The notes: a model not told the origin generated them from the sequence alone. DNA of 39,471 nucleotides from Tepidiphilus olei (GCF_006980705.1 NZ_SBHO01000013.1:1-39471); one strand, 5' to 3'; counted from the first letter of the stretch, positions 27,675 through 37,006 are shown. A program made the numbers and translations.

Positions 27675-28463
27675 ATGAATTTCGCGCTGATCCTCTTCCT
27701 GCTCACGCTCGCCACGGGCGTGCTCTGGGCGCTCGATCGTTGGGTGGTGGGAAAACGCCGCCCCGAGGGGGCTCCTGCACCCTGGTGGGTCGAATACGGG
27801 GCGAGCTTTTTCCCGGTGATCCTCGCCGTCTTCGTGCTGCGCTCCTTCGTGGTCGAACCGTTCAAGATTCCTTCGGGGTCGATGATCCCGACGCTGCTCG
27901 CGGGCGACTTCATCCTCGTCGACAAGTTCTCCTATGGCATTCGCTTGCCCTTGGTGAACCACGTCATCATCCCCGTGGGAGAACCCCGGCGTGGGGATGT
28001 CATGGTGTTTCGCTATCCGGTCGACCCGTCAGTCGATTACATCAAGCGAGTCGTCGGTTTGCCTGGGGATTACGTCGAGTATCTTGACAAAAAGCTGCGC
28101 ATCAACGGCGTGCCGGTGCGCTACGAGCCTTTACCGGACTATTTTCATGCCGATCGGCTGTATTATTCCACCCGCTGGCGCGAATATCTAGGGGAGCGCC
28201 CGCACGAGATCCTCGTCGACGACATCGCTCCACCGTTCGTTACGCAACGGCTCGAATTCCCCCATGCCGACCGTTGCGAGTACAATCGTCGGGGGGTGCG
28301 CTGCTCGGTACCGCCTGGACACTACTTCGTCATGGGCGATAATCGGGATGGCAGCAGTGACAGCCGAGTATGGGGGTTCGTGCCTGAGGAGAACATCGTC
28401 GGCAGGGCCTTCTTCATCTGGCTGAATTTTTCCGACCTCTCGCGTATTGGTCGAATCCAATGA
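27675..28463 (+). CDS. lepB: LepB, signal peptidase I
   Basis: A 262-residue inner-membrane serine protease that removes signal peptides from exported proteins. Two membrane segments are seen: residues about 3-20 (ALILFLLTLATGVLWAL) and about 45-60. The catalytic Ser is in PSGSMIPTLL (about 69) and the Lys in YIKRVVGLPGD (about 124). HYFVMGDNRDGSSDSR (box E) follows near 220. The gene overlaps the next frame's first possible ATG (ATGA). The lepA-lepB-rnc-era order is that of E. coli. Confidence 0.97.
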   Translation: MNFALILFLLTLATGVLWALDRWVVGKRRPEGAPAPWWVEYGASFFPVILAVFVLRSFVVEPFKIPSGSMIPTLLAGDFILVDKFSYGIRLPLVNHVIIPVGEPRRGDVMVFRYPVDPSVDYIKRVVGLPGDYVEYLDKKLRINGVPVRYEPLPDYFHADRLYYSTRWREYLGERPHEILVDDIAPPFVTQRLEFPHADRCEYNRRGVRCSVPPGHYFVMGDNRDGSSDSRVWGFVPEENIVGRAFFIWLNFSDLSRIGRIQ

Positions 28464-28477
28464 AACAAGGAGGGCGT

Positions 28478-28855
28478 ATGGGCACGGCGCTGGTACGTCG
28501 GCAGCAAGGGGTCAGTTTGCTGGGCGTGATCTTCTGGGGGGTGCTCGTCGGCATCGTCCTGATCCTCGCGCTGCGCATCGTCCCCGTTTATACCGAATAC
28601 GCCGCAATCAAACGGGCGCTCGCTGAGATTGCCCAGCGCGCAGATCCGCAGACGCCCCCGTCTCAGCTGCGCACCGAGTTCGGAAAGTTCGCTACCATCG
28701 ACGGCTTTACTTCGGTGGATGGCCGTGACCTCGTCATCACCCGCGAGGAGGGGCGCACGAAGATCGAGGTACGCTATCAGCGGCTCGTTCCTCTCGTAGC
28801 CAACGTCAGCCTCGCCTTCGATTTCGAGATCGCTGCCGCGACAGGGGCGCCATGA
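28478..28855 (+). CDS. DUF4845 single-pass membrane protein
   Basis: A 125-residue protein of the DUF4845 family, found between lepB and rnc in many beta- and gammaproteobacteria; its function is unknown. The N-terminus QQGVSLLGVIFWGVLVG resembles a type IV pilin-like start, with a Gly-Val-Ser-Leu entry into a transmembrane helix (about 12-33). The rest is a small periplasmic alpha/beta domain (YTEYAAIKRALAEIA, FTSVDGRDLVITRE, RLVPLVANVSLAFDF). I chose the ATG at 28478, four bases after AAGGAGG. An ATG at 28460 overlapping the lepB stop would add six residues. The stop overlaps rnc by four bases. Confidence 0.85.
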   Translation: MGTALVRRQQGVSLLGVIFWGVLVGIVLILALRIVPVYTEYAAIKRALAEIAQRADPQTPPSQLRTEFGKFATIDGFTSVDGRDLVITREEGRTKIEVRYQRLVPLVANVSLAFDFEIAAATGAP

Positions 28856-29538
28856 GCGAGCGTGAGGAAAAGTGGACGGCGCTGCAAGCGCGTCTCGGTC
28901 ATCGCTTTCATGCACAAGATCTGCTCTTCACCGCCCTCAGACACCGCAGCGCGGGCGAAGGGCACAACGAGCGTCTGGAATTTCTCGGCGATGCCGCGCT
29001 CGACCTGGCGGTGGCCGAGCTCCTCTATCGCCGCCATCCCGACGAACCCGAGGGGACGCTCTCCCGTGCCCGCGCGAGCCTCGTGCGCCAAGAGACTTTG
29101 GCCGCCGCGGCCTTGCGCCTGGGGCTCGACGAGTATCTCGTCATCGGTGAGGGAGAGCGGCGCGTTGGCGGAAATCGTCGCCCTTCACTGCTTGCCGATG
29201 CGCTCGAGGCCATCGTCGGCGCGGTGCTGCTCGACGGCGGCTATGAGGCCGCGCGCGAGCTGGTGGCGCGCATCCTCGAACCGGAACTCGCCGCGCTCGG
29301 TCCGCTCGAACGCCTCAAGGATCCCAAGACCCGTCTGCAGGAATGGCTGCAAGGTCGGCATCATCCCGTGCCGCGCTACGAGATCGTCAGTGTCAGCGGC
29401 CCGGCGCATGCCCAGCACTTCAAGGTGCGGGCGCAGGCCGAAGCGATCGGACTTTCCGCCGAAGGCGAAGGGCCCAGCCGCCGCGCCGCCGAGCAAGATG
29501 CCGCTGCCAAGATTCTGGCGCAGTTGGGAGAGACCTGA
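28852..29538 (+). CDS. rnc: RNase III
   Basis: A 228-residue double-strand-specific endoribonuclease that processes rRNA precursors and structured mRNAs. The catalytic signature is NERLEFLGDAALDLAV (about 38-52), with the second metal-binding segment LADALEAIVGAVLLDGG near 115. The C-terminal dsRNA-binding domain (about 155-225) has KTRLQEWLQG and the end motif SRRAAEQDAAAKILAQL. The ATG overlaps the preceding stop (ATGA). The gene is followed by era after 18 bases, as in most proteobacteria. Together with RNase E it gives this window both main rRNA-processing endonucleases. Confidence 0.97.
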   Translation: MSEREEKWTALQARLGHRFHAQDLLFTALRHRSAGEGHNERLEFLGDAALDLAVAELLYRRHPDEPEGTLSRARASLVRQETLAAAALRLGLDEYLVIGEGERRVGGNRRPSLLADALEAIVGAVLLDGGYEAARELVARILEPELAALGPLERLKDPKTRLQEWLQGRHHPVPRYEIVSVSGPAHAQHFKVRAQAEAIGLSAEGEGPSRRAAEQDAAAKILAQLGET

Positions 29539-29556
29539 ACCATTTCCAAAGCCCCG

Positions 29557-30462
29557 ATGAACGATACTTCCTCTGCTTCCCCTTTTCGCGCTGGCTATGC
29601 CGCCATCGTCGGTCGCCCCAACGTCGGCAAGTCCACCCTGACGAACCGCCTCGTCGGCCACAAGGTGAGCATCGTTTCGCGCAAACAGCAGACGACGCGC
29701 CACCGCGTCCACGGCATCCTCACCACGGATCGGGCACAGTTCGTCTTCGTCGACACGCCCGGCTTCCAGACGCGGCACAAGCGGGCCCTCAACCGCTTGA
29801 TGAACCGCACCGTCACCCAGGCGCTCTCCGAGGTCGACGTCATCGTCTTCGTGATCGAAGCCTGCCGTTTCACGGGCGAAGATGCCCAGGTGATGGCGCT
29901 GTTGCCGGAAAACGTGCCGGTGGTGCTCGTCATCAACAAGGTCGACCGCCTCAAAGACAAGAAACTGCTGCTGCCCTTCATCGCCGAAATGGCGCAACGT
30001 CGGTCTTTCGCCGAGATCGTGCCTCTGTCGGCAGAAAAAGACGAGCACACCGACGAGCTCCTGCGCGCCCTCGAACCCTATCTGCCCGAGGGAGAGCCGA
30101 TCTACGACCCCGACATGATCACCGATCGCAGCGAACGCTTTCTCGCCGCCGAATATCTGCGGGAGAAAGTCTTCCGTCTCGTCGGCGACGAGCTGCCCTA
30201 TGGCATCGCCGTGGAGATCGAGCGCTACGAAGTCGAAGGCAACTTGCGCCGCATCTACGCCGCGGTGATCGTCGAGCGTGAACCGCACAAGGCGATCGTG
30301 ATCGGCCGCGGCGGCGAGCGCATCAAGCGCATCGCCACCGAGGCGCGCCAGGAGCTGGAGAATCTGCTGGAGGCGCGCGTCTATCTCGAAGTCTGGGTCA
30401 AGGTGCGCAGTGGCTGGGCCGATGACGAACAGGCGCTGCGCTCGCTGGGCTACGACGGCTGA
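29557..30462 (+). CDS. era: Era, GTPase for 30S ribosome maturation
   Basis: A 301-residue GTPase that binds the 3' end of 16S rRNA through a KH domain. G1 is GRPNVGKST (about 18-26), followed by [15 protein letters not shown]3 [14 protein letters not shown] and G4 NKVDRL. The KH domain at about 205-290 includes [18 protein letters not shown]. The length equals E. coli Era. The start is [10 protein letters not shown] at 29557. Six bases separate it from recO, in the classic rnc-era-recO unit. Confidence 0.97.
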   Translation: MNDTSSASPFRAGYAAIVGRPNVGKSTLTNRLVGHKVSIVSRKQQTTRHRVHGILTTDRAQFVFVDTPGFQTRHKRALNRLMNRTVTQALSEVDVIVFVIEACRFTGEDAQVMALLPENVPVVLVINKVDRLKDKKLLLPFIAEMAQRRSFAEIVPLSAEKDEHTDELLRALEPYLPEGEPIYDPDMITDRSERFLAAEYLREKVFRLVGDELPYGIAVEIERYEVEGNLRRIYAAVIVEREPHKAIVIGRGGERIKRIATEARQELENLLEARVYLEVWVKVRSGWADDEQALRSLGYDG

Positions 30463-30468
30463 GGGCGC

Positions 30469-31170
30469 ATGGCGCGGCGGCAACGGGTCGAGGCCGAGCC
30501 CGCCTACGTCTTGCACGCGCGTCCCTGGCGCGAGACGAGCCTGTTGCTCGAGGTGCTCACGCTCGAACACGGGCGCTTGGCGCTGGTCGCCAAGGGCGCG
30601 CGCCGCCCGGGTTCCCAGCTGCGCTCCGTGCTGCTCACGTTCCAACCGCTCGTGCTCGGCTGGAGCGGGGCGGGCGAAGTGCGTACCCTCACGCGGGCCG
30701 ACTGGGCCGGCGGGGTGCCCCTGCCGCAGGGCAGGGCGCTGTGGTGCGGGTATTATCTCAACGAACTGGTGCTGCGGCTGCTCGCGCGCGAAGATCCCCA
30801 CCGCGAGGTCTTCCTCGCCTACGATGCGGCGGTGCGTGCGCTCGCTGCGGGCGAACCGCTTGCGCCGGTGTTGCGCCGCTTCGAACTCGCCTTCCTCGCC
30901 GCGCTCGGCTATGGCCTGGATTGGCCGCACACCGTGGCCGGGCGCTATCGCTTCGAGCCGCACCGCGGGTTGGTACCGCTCATGGAAGGCGAATCGGCTC
31001 CGGGCGAGGTGGTGCTGAGCGCCCAGACACTGGAAGATCTGCGCGCTGGATGCTGGAGCCGGCCGGCGACGCTCGCCGAAGTGCGCGCGCTCACACGCCG
31101 GCTCATCGACCATGCCCTCGACGGGCAGGAATTGCAGGCACGACGCATGTTACGGGAGCTGCTCGAATGA
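30469..31170 (+). CDS. recO: RecO, recombination mediator
   Basis: A 233-residue protein that, with RecR, loads RecA on SSB-coated gaps. The N-terminal OB fold shows [25 protein letters not shown] (split across strands) and [17 protein letters not shown]. The rest is helical ([32 protein letters not shown]). The usual Cys4 zinc cluster of RecO is not obvious, as in many proteobacterial RecO proteins. The length is normal. The stop overlaps pdxJ by four bases. Confidence 0.93.
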   Translation: MARRQRVEAEPAYVLHARPWRETSLLLEVLTLEHGRLALVAKGARRPGSQLRSVLLTFQPLVLGWSGAGEVRTLTRADWAGGVPLPQGRALWCGYYLNELVLRLLAREDPHREVFLAYDAAVRALAAGEPLAPVLRRFELAFLAALGYGLDWPHTVAGRYRFEPHRGLVPLMEGESAPGEVVLSAQTLEDLRAGCWSRPATLAEVRALTRRLIDHALDGQELQARRMLRELLE

Positions 31171-31916
31171 TCGAACTCGGAGTGAACATCGACCACGTCG
31201 CCACGCTGCGCCAGGCGCGCCGCACTTACGAACCCGACCCCGTATGGGCGGCGGTGGAGGCGCATCTGGGTGGGGCCGATGGCATCACCGTCCATCTGCG
31301 CGAGGATCGCCGTCACATCCAGGATGCCGATGTCCGCCGGCTACGCGAGCTCACGCACATCAAGCTCAACCTCGAGATGGCTCCCACCGACGAGATGGTG
31401 GCGATCGCCTGCGCCCTGAAACCGGAAATGGCCATGCTGGTTCCCGAGGGGCGCCAGGAGATCACCACCGAAGGGGGGCTGGACATCGTGCGCGACGAGG
31501 CCCGCTTGCGGGGTGTCGTCTCCCGTTTGCGCGACGCCGGCATCGTCGTCAGCGTCTTTCTCGATGCCGATCCTCGTCAGGTCGAGGCTGCGAGCCGCAT
31601 CGGCGCCGAAGTCTGCGAGGTGCACACCGGCCCCTACGCCCACGCCTTCCATGCCGCCGGGCGTGATCTGGCACACTCCGCCGTGCAGGCCGAACTCGAC
31701 AAGGTACGCCGGGCGGGGGAGGCGATCATGGGGCTGGGTATGCGCTTCAATGCGGGGCATGCCCTCAATTATTACAACGTTCAGCCGGTGGCGGCCCTGC
31801 CCGGCGTGCGGGAACTGCACATCGGTCATGCCATCGTCAGCCGTGCCGTCTTCACCGGCCTGCGCGAGGCCGTGCGCGAGATGAAACGGCTGATGCGCGA
31901 GGTCTGCGCCCGATGA
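31167..31916 (+). CDS. pdxJ: PdxJ, pyridoxine 5'-phosphate synthase
   Basis: A 249-residue TIM-barrel enzyme that condenses 1-deoxyxylulose 5-phosphate with 3-amino-2-oxopropyl phosphate to make vitamin B6. Motifs: [14 protein letters not shown] at the start, [14 protein letters not shown] near 42, [43 protein letters not shown] and [15 protein letters not shown]. All are typical and complete. The ATG overlaps the recO stop and the stop overlaps acpS, both as ATGA, so recO-pdxJ-acpS form one coupled unit. Confidence 0.98.
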   Translation: MIELGVNIDHVATLRQARRTYEPDPVWAAVEAHLGGADGITVHLREDRRHIQDADVRRLRELTHIKLNLEMAPTDEMVAIACALKPEMAMLVPEGRQEITTEGGLDIVRDEARLRGVVSRLRDAGIVVSVFLDADPRQVEAASRIGAEVCEVHTGPYAHAFHAAGRDLAHSAVQAELDKVRRAGEAIMGLGMRFNAGHALNYYNVQPVAALPGVRELHIGHAIVSRAVFTGLREAVREMKRLMREVCAR

Positions 31917-32320
31917 TCGTGGGCGTGGGCACCGACCTCGTACGTATCGAGCGTCTGGCTGCCGCGCTCGCGCGCCATGGCTCGCGCTTCGCCGAACGCA
32001 TCCTCGCTCCGGCCGAACGGGAAGAATTTTTTCGTGCGGCCATGCCGGAGCGCTTGCTCGCCAAGCGCTTCGCCGCCAAGGAGGCTTTCGCCAAGGCCTG
32101 GGGCACGGGGCTGGGGGCGTCGCTCGGCTGGCAGGATCTGTGGGTGGCGCACGATGCCCGCGGGCGTCCCTTCTTCGCCTTCGCCGAGGCCCTTGCGGCC
32201 CGACTCGCCACGGCCGACCTGAGGGCGCACTTGAGCCTTGCCGACGAGCGCGAGTACGCCGTCGCCTTCGTCGTGCTTGAGCGTAGCGAGGGCGAATCGC
32301 CGACTTTCCCCCCTGCCTGA
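31913..32320 (+). CDS. acpS: AcpS, holo-ACP synthase
   Basis: A 135-residue phosphopantetheinyl transferase that attaches the 4'-phosphopantetheine arm of CoA to the Ser of AcpP (acpP at 19766). Motif I is [12 protein letters not shown] with the Mg-binding Asp; motif II is [19 protein letters not shown]-terminal [17 protein letters not shown] completes the fold. The length is near the E. coli protein (126). It overlaps pdxJ by four bases and precedes nagZ by 14. Confidence 0.96.
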   Translation: MIVGVGTDLVRIERLAAALARHGSRFAERILAPAEREEFFRAAMPERLLAKRFAAKEAFAKAWGTGLGASLGWQDLWVAHDARGRPFFAFAEALAARLATADLRAHLSLADEREYAVAFVVLERSEGESPTFPPA

Positions 32321-32334
32321 CAAGCCCAGGTCCC

Positions 32335-33402
32335 ATGAATATTGCCGTATCTTCTTTGCCGCCCGGCCCCTTGATGATCGATCTCGCCGGTCTCGAACCG
32401 AGCCCGGAGGAGTTGCGCCGTCTCGCCCATCCGGCCGTGGGCGGCGTCATTCTCTTTGCCCGCAACTATCGCGATTCGGCCCAGCTCGCCGCCCTGGTCC
32501 AGGCGATGCGTTCCGCCCGCCCGGGGCCATTGGTCATCGCCGTCGATCAGGAAGGCGGGCGCGTGCAGCGCTTCCGCGGCGATGGCTTCACCCCGGTCGC
32601 CCCCATGCGCCGGCTCGGCGATGAGTACGAACGCGACCCCGAGCAGGCGGTGGCGCTCGCCTACGACGTCGGGCTCGTCATCGGCGCGGAACTCGCCGCG
32701 CACGGCATCGATCTCATTTTTGCCCCTGTGCTCGACGTCGAGGCAGGAGTGAGCGCGGTGATCGGTGACCGCGCCTTCAGCGACGATGCCGGCGTGGTCG
32801 CGCGGCTCGCCCAGGCGCTGGTGGCGGGGCTCGCCATGATGGGAGTGCGCGCCGTCGGCAAACATTTTCCCGGCCACGGCGCGGTGGCCGCCGACTCGCA
32901 CGAGACGCTGCCGGTCGATTCCCGCCCTTTCGAGGCGATCTGGCAGCGCGACCTCGTGCCCTATCGTCATCGCCTGTTGCGCTCGCTGGCCGGCGTCATG
33001 CCGGCGCACGTGCGCTATGAACGCTGTGCCCCCGAACCGGCGGGATTTTCCGCCTTCTGGCTCGGAGAAGTGCTGCGCGCTCGGCTGGGTTTCCGCGGGG
33101 CCGTGCTCTCCGACGATCTCGGCATGGCGGGGGCTGGAGCCGCGGGGGACGATCCTCGTGCGCGCGTCGCGGCGGCGTTGTCGGCCGGTTGCGACATGGC
33201 GCTCGTGTGCAATCGCCCCGAGTGGGTGGGGCATCTGCTCGAAGCGGCGTGGCCGGAGGAGACGGCGGACGTCATCGCGCGCCGCCAAGGGCTCCTTGGT
33301 TCCCCGCGCATTCCCGATCCGTTCGAGCTCGAGCTCTTCGAACCCTACCTGCAGGCGCGCGAACGCGTGCGCGACTGGTCGCAGCGCAATGTCTGGTTTT
33401 GA
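32335..33402 (+). CDS. nagZ: NagZ, beta-N-acetylhexosaminidase
   Basis: A 355-residue cytoplasmic glycoside hydrolase of family 3. It removes N-acetylglucosamine from recycled muropeptides, a step that influences beta-lactamase induction where AmpR exists. Motifs: VIAVDQEGGRVQRF near 63, VLDVEAG, the family's KHFPGHGAVAADSHETLP (near 178-193, with the catalytic His) and VLSDDLGMAGA with the nucleophile Asp. The start MNIAVSSLPPGPLMIDLAG is slightly longer than usual. It sits in the acpS-nagZ-uvrC series 12 bases before uvrC. Confidence 0.95.
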   Translation: MNIAVSSLPPGPLMIDLAGLEPSPEELRRLAHPAVGGVILFARNYRDSAQLAALVQAMRSARPGPLVIAVDQEGGRVQRFRGDGFTPVAPMRRLGDEYERDPEQAVALAYDVGLVIGAELAAHGIDLIFAPVLDVEAGVSAVIGDRAFSDDAGVVARLAQALVAGLAMMGVRAVGKHFPGHGAVAADSHETLPVDSRPFEAIWQRDLVPYRHRLLRSLAGVMPAHVRYERCAPEPAGFSAFWLGEVLRARLGFRGAVLSDDLGMAGAGAAGDDPRARVAAALSAGCDMALVCNRPEWVGHLLEAAWPEETADVIARRQGLLGSPRIPDPFELELFEPYLQARERVRDWSQRNVWF

Positions 33403-33414
33403 TCCGTTCCTGCC

Positions 33415-35214
33415 ATGAGTTTCGACGCTTCGGCTTTTCTGCAGACGGTGCCCGAATCGCCCGGCGTCTATCGCATGATTAGCGCCGACGAGACCGTGCT
33501 CTACGTCGGCAAGGCGAAGAACCTGCGCCGACGCCTGGCGAGCTACTTCCGCACCCGCTTGCCGAGCCCGCGCATCGCCTTGATGGTGCGCCAGATCGAA
33601 CGCGTCGACATTTCGCTCGTGCGCTCCGAGGCCGAAGCGCTCATCCTCGAGAATCACCTCATCAAAACGTTGTCGCCGCGCTACAACATCCTCTTTCGCG
33701 ACGACAAATCCTATCCCTACATTCGGCTCACCGGCGGCGACTTCCCCGCCATTCAGACCTACCGTGGTGCGCTGCACAAAGGAGAACGGTACTTCGGACC
33801 CTATCCGAACGGCTGGGCGGCGCGCGAGAGCATTCAGCTCGTGCAAAAACTCTTCGAGCTGCGCACCTGCGCCGACTCGGTATTCCGCAACCGTTCGCGC
33901 CCCTGTCTGCTGCACCAGATTCATCGCTGCACCGCGCCCTGCGTCGGCAAAGTGAGCGTAGAGGAATACCGGCAACAGGTCGAGATGGCCGCGCGCTTTC
34001 TCTCCGGCAAATCGACCGAGGTGATCGAGACGCTCACCGCGGCGATGAACGCCGCGAGCGAGCGCCTCGACTTCGAAGAGGCCGCCCGCCTGCGGGACCG
34101 CCTCCGCGCCCTGCAATCGGTGCTGCACCAGCAGGCCGTCGACAGTCGCCGCGACGAGGACGTCGACATCCTAGTCGTCATCGCCGAAGGCGGACTCGTC
34201 TGCGTGAACCTCGCCATGGTGCGCGGCGGGCGGCATCTCGGAGACCGTCCCCTCTTTCCGCAGCAGGCCGAGGGAGCCGAGCCAGTCGACGTGCTCCACG
34301 CCTTCCTCGAGCAGCACTACCAGGACCGGCCCTGGCCCGATCGCATCCTCACCAATCTTGCCTCGCCGGAATTGGCCGAGTTCGTAGAGTTCCTTGCCGA
34401 ACGCCCCATTGCCGTGAGTGCCGGACGCGGTGCCACCGACCGCGCCTGGCTGGAGATGGCCGAAGCGAACGCCCGGGTGGCGATCACAGCGCGCTTGCGC
34501 GGCGGTGAGCGTGCCCGCACCCAGCTGCAGGAGCTGGCCGCGGCGCTCGACCTGCCCGAGCCGCCGCGGCGCATCGAATGCTTCGACATCAGCCACACCA
34601 TGGGCGAAGCCACCGTGGCCTCCTGCGTCGTCTGGGAGGGGGAGGGGATGAACCCCTCGCAATACCGGCGCTATCACATCGAAGGCATCACGCCGGGCGA
34701 CGACTATGCCGCCATGCGCCAGGTGCTCACCCGCCGTTATGAGCGGGTCGCCGAGGGCGAGGCGCCGCGCCCGGATCTCGTGCTCATCGACGGCGGCAAG
34801 GGGCAGCTCGAGGTCGCCGCCCGGGTGCTCGACGAACTCGGGCTCGAACTGCCGCTCGTGGGCGTGGCCAAGGGTGAAGCGCGCAAACCCGGCCTCGAGA
34901 CCCTCGTCTTCGCCGACGGACGGGCGCCCCTGCAGCTGCCGCCGTCTTCGCCGGCGCTGCATCTCATCCAGACCGTGCGCGACGAGGCGCACCGCTTCGC
35001 CATCACCGGCCACCGCGCCCGCCGCGCGAAATCGCGCACCGGTTCCCGCCTCGAGGATATCCCTGGCATCGGCCCCAAACGGCGCAAGGCACTGCTCGCA
35101 GCCTTCGGCGGGCTCGACGGAGTGAAGGAAGCCACGGTCGAAGACCTATGCCGCGTGCCCGGCATCGACCGGCGGCTCGCCCAAACCCTCTATAATGCGC
35201 TGCATGACCAGTGA
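33415..35214 (+). CDS. uvrC: UvrC, excinuclease ABC subunit C
   Basis: A 599-residue nuclease that makes both cuts around a lesion once UvrB is bound. The N-terminal GIY-YIG domain (about 15-95; PGVYRMI, LYVGKAKNLRRRLASY) makes the 3' cut. A Cys cluster follows (CLLHQIHRCTAPC, near 165). The UVR domain at about 200-235 (ERLDFEEAARLRDRLRAL) contacts UvrB. The RNase H-like domain for the 5' cut has CFDISHTMGEATVAS near 387 and LVLIDGGKGQL near 458. Two HhH motifs end the protein (DIPGIGPKRRKAL, VPGIDRRLAQTLY). The length matches E. coli UvrC (610). Confidence 0.97.
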   Translation: MSFDASAFLQTVPESPGVYRMISADETVLYVGKAKNLRRRLASYFRTRLPSPRIALMVRQIERVDISLVRSEAEALILENHLIKTLSPRYNILFRDDKSYPYIRLTGGDFPAIQTYRGALHKGERYFGPYPNGWAARESIQLVQKLFELRTCADSVFRNRSRPCLLHQIHRCTAPCVGKVSVEEYRQQVEMAARFLSGKSTEVIETLTAAMNAASERLDFEEAARLRDRLRALQSVLHQQAVDSRRDEDVDILVVIAEGGLVCVNLAMVRGGRHLGDRPLFPQQAEGAEPVDVLHAFLEQHYQDRPWPDRILTNLASPELAEFVEFLAERPIAVSAGRGATDRAWLEMAEANARVAITARLRGGERARTQLQELAAALDLPEPPRRIECFDISHTMGEATVASCVVWEGEGMNPSQYRRYHIEGITPGDDYAAMRQVLTRRYERVAEGEAPRPDLVLIDGGKGQLEVAARVLDELGLELPLVGVAKGEARKPGLETLVFADGRAPLQLPPSSPALHLIQTVRDEAHRFAITGHRARRAKSRTGSRLEDIPGIGPKRRKALLAAFGGLDGVKEATVEDLCRVPGIDRRLAQTLYNALHDQ

Positions 35215-35245
35215 CGGCAGAAGAGACGCGAAGGGACGGGACACG

Positions 35246-35818
35246 ATGCGCTGGAACATTCCCAATCTGATCACTTGGGGGCGTATCGCCCTCATCCCCG
35301 TCTTCGTCCTGCTCTTCTATCTTCCCCAAGGCTGGCTGCGCCTTGAAGTCGTCAATCTCTGGGCTACGATCATCTTTACCGCGGCCGCGATCACCGACTG
35401 GCTTGACGGCTACCTCGCTCGCCGGCTCGGACAGCAGTCGCGTTTCGGTGCCTTCCTCGATCCGGTGGCCGACAAGCTGATGGTTGCCGCCGCCCTCATC
35501 GTGCTCGTCGATCTGGGGCGGGCGCATGCCTTGGCTGCCCTCATCATCATCGGGCGCGAGATCACCATCTCGGCCTTGCGCGAATGGATGGCCGAACTCG
35601 GCAACCGCGGCTCGGTGGCCGTTGCCTTCATCGGCAAGCTCAAGACCACCGTCCAGCTCATCGCCATCCCCGTGCTCCTCTACTGGAGCCCCTTGCCGCA
35701 CTTCGACACCCCCTTCTGGGGGCAGGCGATGCTGTGGCTGGCGGCTTTGCTCACCATCGTTTCCATGATTTATTACCTGCGCCGCGCTTGGCCGCTGTTG
35801 CGCGAAGGCATGACTTGA
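35246..35818 (+). CDS. pgsA: PgsA, phosphatidylglycerophosphate synthase
   Basis: A 190-residue integral membrane enzyme making phosphatidylglycerophosphate from CDP-diacylglycerol and glycerol 3-phosphate. The CDP-alcohol phosphotransferase signature is present near 46-72: DWLDGYLARRLG then FGAFLDPVADK, with the four key Asp residues. Several hydrophobic helices are seen, including IPVFVLLFYLPQG and IIFTAAAITDW. The ATG at 35246 gives the usual MRWNIPNLITWGRI start and follows a GGGACGGG site; a longer frame would overlap uvrC. uvrC-pgsA adjacency is common in proteobacteria. No tRNA gene follows, unlike in E. coli. Confidence 0.96.
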   Translation: MRWNIPNLITWGRIALIPVFVLLFYLPQGWLRLEVVNLWATIIFTAAAITDWLDGYLARRLGQQSRFGAFLDPVADKLMVAAALIVLVDLGRAHALAALIIIGREITISALREWMAELGNRGSVAVAFIGKLKTTVQLIAIPVLLYWSPLPHFDTPFWGQAMLWLAALLTIVSMIYYLRRAWPLLREGMT

Positions 35819-35960
35819 GGGACTGGCGAACGATTGCCATGCTCAGGGCTCGCTGGCGGGCTCTGGTTGCGAACGGCATCTTCGCCCCTGCGCAGGGAGC
35901 ATTCCCCCTTCAACCACAAACGACGTTTGCTCGAGTAATCCTTACGCCCTTTGCGTTCGC

Positions 35961-35989
35961 TAGACATTGTCCAAGTATTTTGCTATATT
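35961..35989 (+). promoter_or_regulatory. Strong promoter of the rpsF ribosomal operon
   Basis: TAGACA (35961-35966, five of six) and TATATT (35984-35989), 17 bases apart, with TGC just before the -10 giving an extended -10 element. It lies in an AT-rich gap after pgsA. Transcription would begin near 35996, leaving a leader of about 60 bases before the rpsF ATG. The 140 bases between the pgsA stop and this promoter show no gene and no convincing terminator. Confidence 0.8.
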
Positions 35990-36002
35990 GAACATTTCCC
36001 TT

Positions 36003-36029
36003 GCCTCACCGGAACGCATGTCGGGAGGC
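36003..36029 (+). promoter_or_regulatory. Hairpin in the rpsF leader, possible S6:S18 binding site
   Basis: GCCTC (36003-36007) pairs with GAGGC (36025-36029). After an unpaired A, CCG (36009-36011) pairs with CGG (36022-36024), leaving a 10-base loop. Leaders of rpsF operons in many bacteria carry an S6:S18 binding hairpin with a conserved CCG, allowing the complex to repress its own translation. Position and CCG are suggestive; the exact consensus cannot be checked here. Confidence 0.4.
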
Positions 36030-36054
36030 TGCTCGTCAACCATAAGGAGTCTAC

Positions 36055-36438
36055 ATGCGACATTACGAAATCGTCTTCATCGTCCATCCGGACCAGTCCG
36101 AGCAAGTTCCGGCCATGGTCGAGCGCTATCGCAACCTCATCACCGGCCGTGGCGGCAAGATCCATCGCCTCGAAGACTGGGGTCGTCGCCAGCTCGCCTA
36201 TTCCATTCAGAAAGTGCACAAGGCACACTACGTGCTGATGAACATCGAATGTGACGGCGAGACCCTCGAAGAGCTCGAAACGGCATTCAGATTCAACGAT
36301 GCCGTGTTGCGTCACCTCACCGTGCGCATGGAAAAGGCGATCACCGAGCCCTCTCCGATGATGAAGGACGAGAAGTCTCGCTCCCTGCTGGAAACCCCGG
36401 CAGCCGAGCCCGCCGCCGAATCCAGCCCGGCAGTCTGA
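36055..36438 (+). CDS. rpsF: Ribosomal protein S6
   Basis: A 127-residue small-subunit protein that pairs with S18 on the 30S platform. It begins [19 protein letters not shown] and has [19 protein letters not shown] and HYVLMNIEC, all typical of S6. The acidic, Ala-rich C-terminal tail after about residue 100 is variable in the family; in E. coli it receives glutamates added by RimK. AAGGAG is eight bases before the ATG. It is the first gene of the rpsF-priB-rpsR-rplI operon. Confidence 0.98.
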   Translation: MRHYEIVFIVHPDQSEQVPAMVERYRNLITGRGGKIHRLEDWGRRQLAYSIQKVHKAHYVLMNIECDGETLEELETAFRFNDAVLRHLTVRMEKAITEPSPMMKDEKSRSLLETPAAEPAAESSPAV

Positions 36439-36453
36439 GTTTTTGCCCGATCG

Positions 36454-36765
36454 GTGTGCAACCGTGTGGAACTCGAGGGCGTGCTGATCTCTAGTCGTGG
36501 CCTGCGTTACACGCCAGCGGGCATCCCGGTTTTCGAGGGCGTGCTTGCCCATCGTTCGACGCAGACCGAAGCCGGCGCCGAGCGCCGCATCGAGTTCGAG
36601 GTCGGCATCAAATCCCTCGGTGAATGCGGGCTTCGGCTGGCCGAGCTGCCGCTGGGCGCCGTGATCCACTGTACGGGTTTCCTGGCTGCACGGACGCTAA
36701 AGAGCCGCACGCCGATCCTACACATCACCGAATTACGACACATGGAAGGAAAAGAACATGGCTAG
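36454..36765 (+). CDS. priB: PriB, primosomal replication protein N
   Basis: A 103-residue OB-fold single-strand DNA-binding protein that helps PriA restart stalled replication forks. [21 protein letters not shown] and [11 protein letters not shown] match PriB; a compact beta barrel continues to [11 protein letters not shown]. The location between rpsF and rpsR is diagnostic in beta- and gammaproteobacteria. The GTG at 36454 is chosen because it gives the usual spacing to NRVEL; a second GTG at 36466 would lose four residues. No clear Shine-Dalgarno is visible. It overlaps rpsR by eight bases. Confidence 0.9.
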   Translation: MCNRVELEGVLISSRGLRYTPAGIPVFEGVLAHRSTQTEAGAERRIEFEVGIKSLGECGLRLAELPLGAVIHCTGFLAARTLKSRTPILHITELRHMEGKEHG

Positions 36766-37006
36766 ACCAGAACGGGGCGGACGCGGATTCTCCCGCCGCC
36801 GCAAATATTGCCGTTTCACGGCCGAAGGCATCGAACAGATCGACTACAAAGACGTCGAGCTGCTCAAAGACTTCATCACCGAAGTCGCCAAGATCGTGCC
36901 CGCGCGCATCACTGGCACCAGCGCCCGCTATCAGCGCCAGCTTGCTACCGCCATCAAGCGTGCCCGTTTCCTGGCGCTGTTGCCTTATACCGACCAGCAC
37001 GAGTGA
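36758..37006 (+). CDS. rpsR: Ribosomal protein S18
   Basis: An 82-residue basic protein of the 30S platform, partner of S6. It starts [20 protein letters not shown] and has [23 protein letters not shown]-type core sequence and [15 protein letters not shown], the conserved rRNA-binding part. The length is close to E. coli S18 (75). AAGGA precedes the ATG, which lies inside the priB end. The single Cys (KYCRF) is not part of a zinc cluster. Confidence 0.98.
   Translation: MARPERGGRGFSRRRKYCRFTAEGIEQIDYKDVELLKDFITEVAKIVPARITGTSARYQRQLATAIKRARFLALLPYTDQHE

Noticed and set aside
26121-27962. Open frame of over 600 codons antisense to lepA
   Set aside because: Low-complexity His/Arg/Glu-rich translation opposite a conserved GTPase; a codon-bias artefact. 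The same applies to frames opposite the aminotransferase gene (5022-6389), era/recO (29185-31113) and nagZ/uvrC (31852-34128).
35819-35960. tRNA genes after pgsA, as in E. coli
   Set aside because: No cloverleaf arms, no GTTCGA T-loop and no CCA end could be found in this gap.
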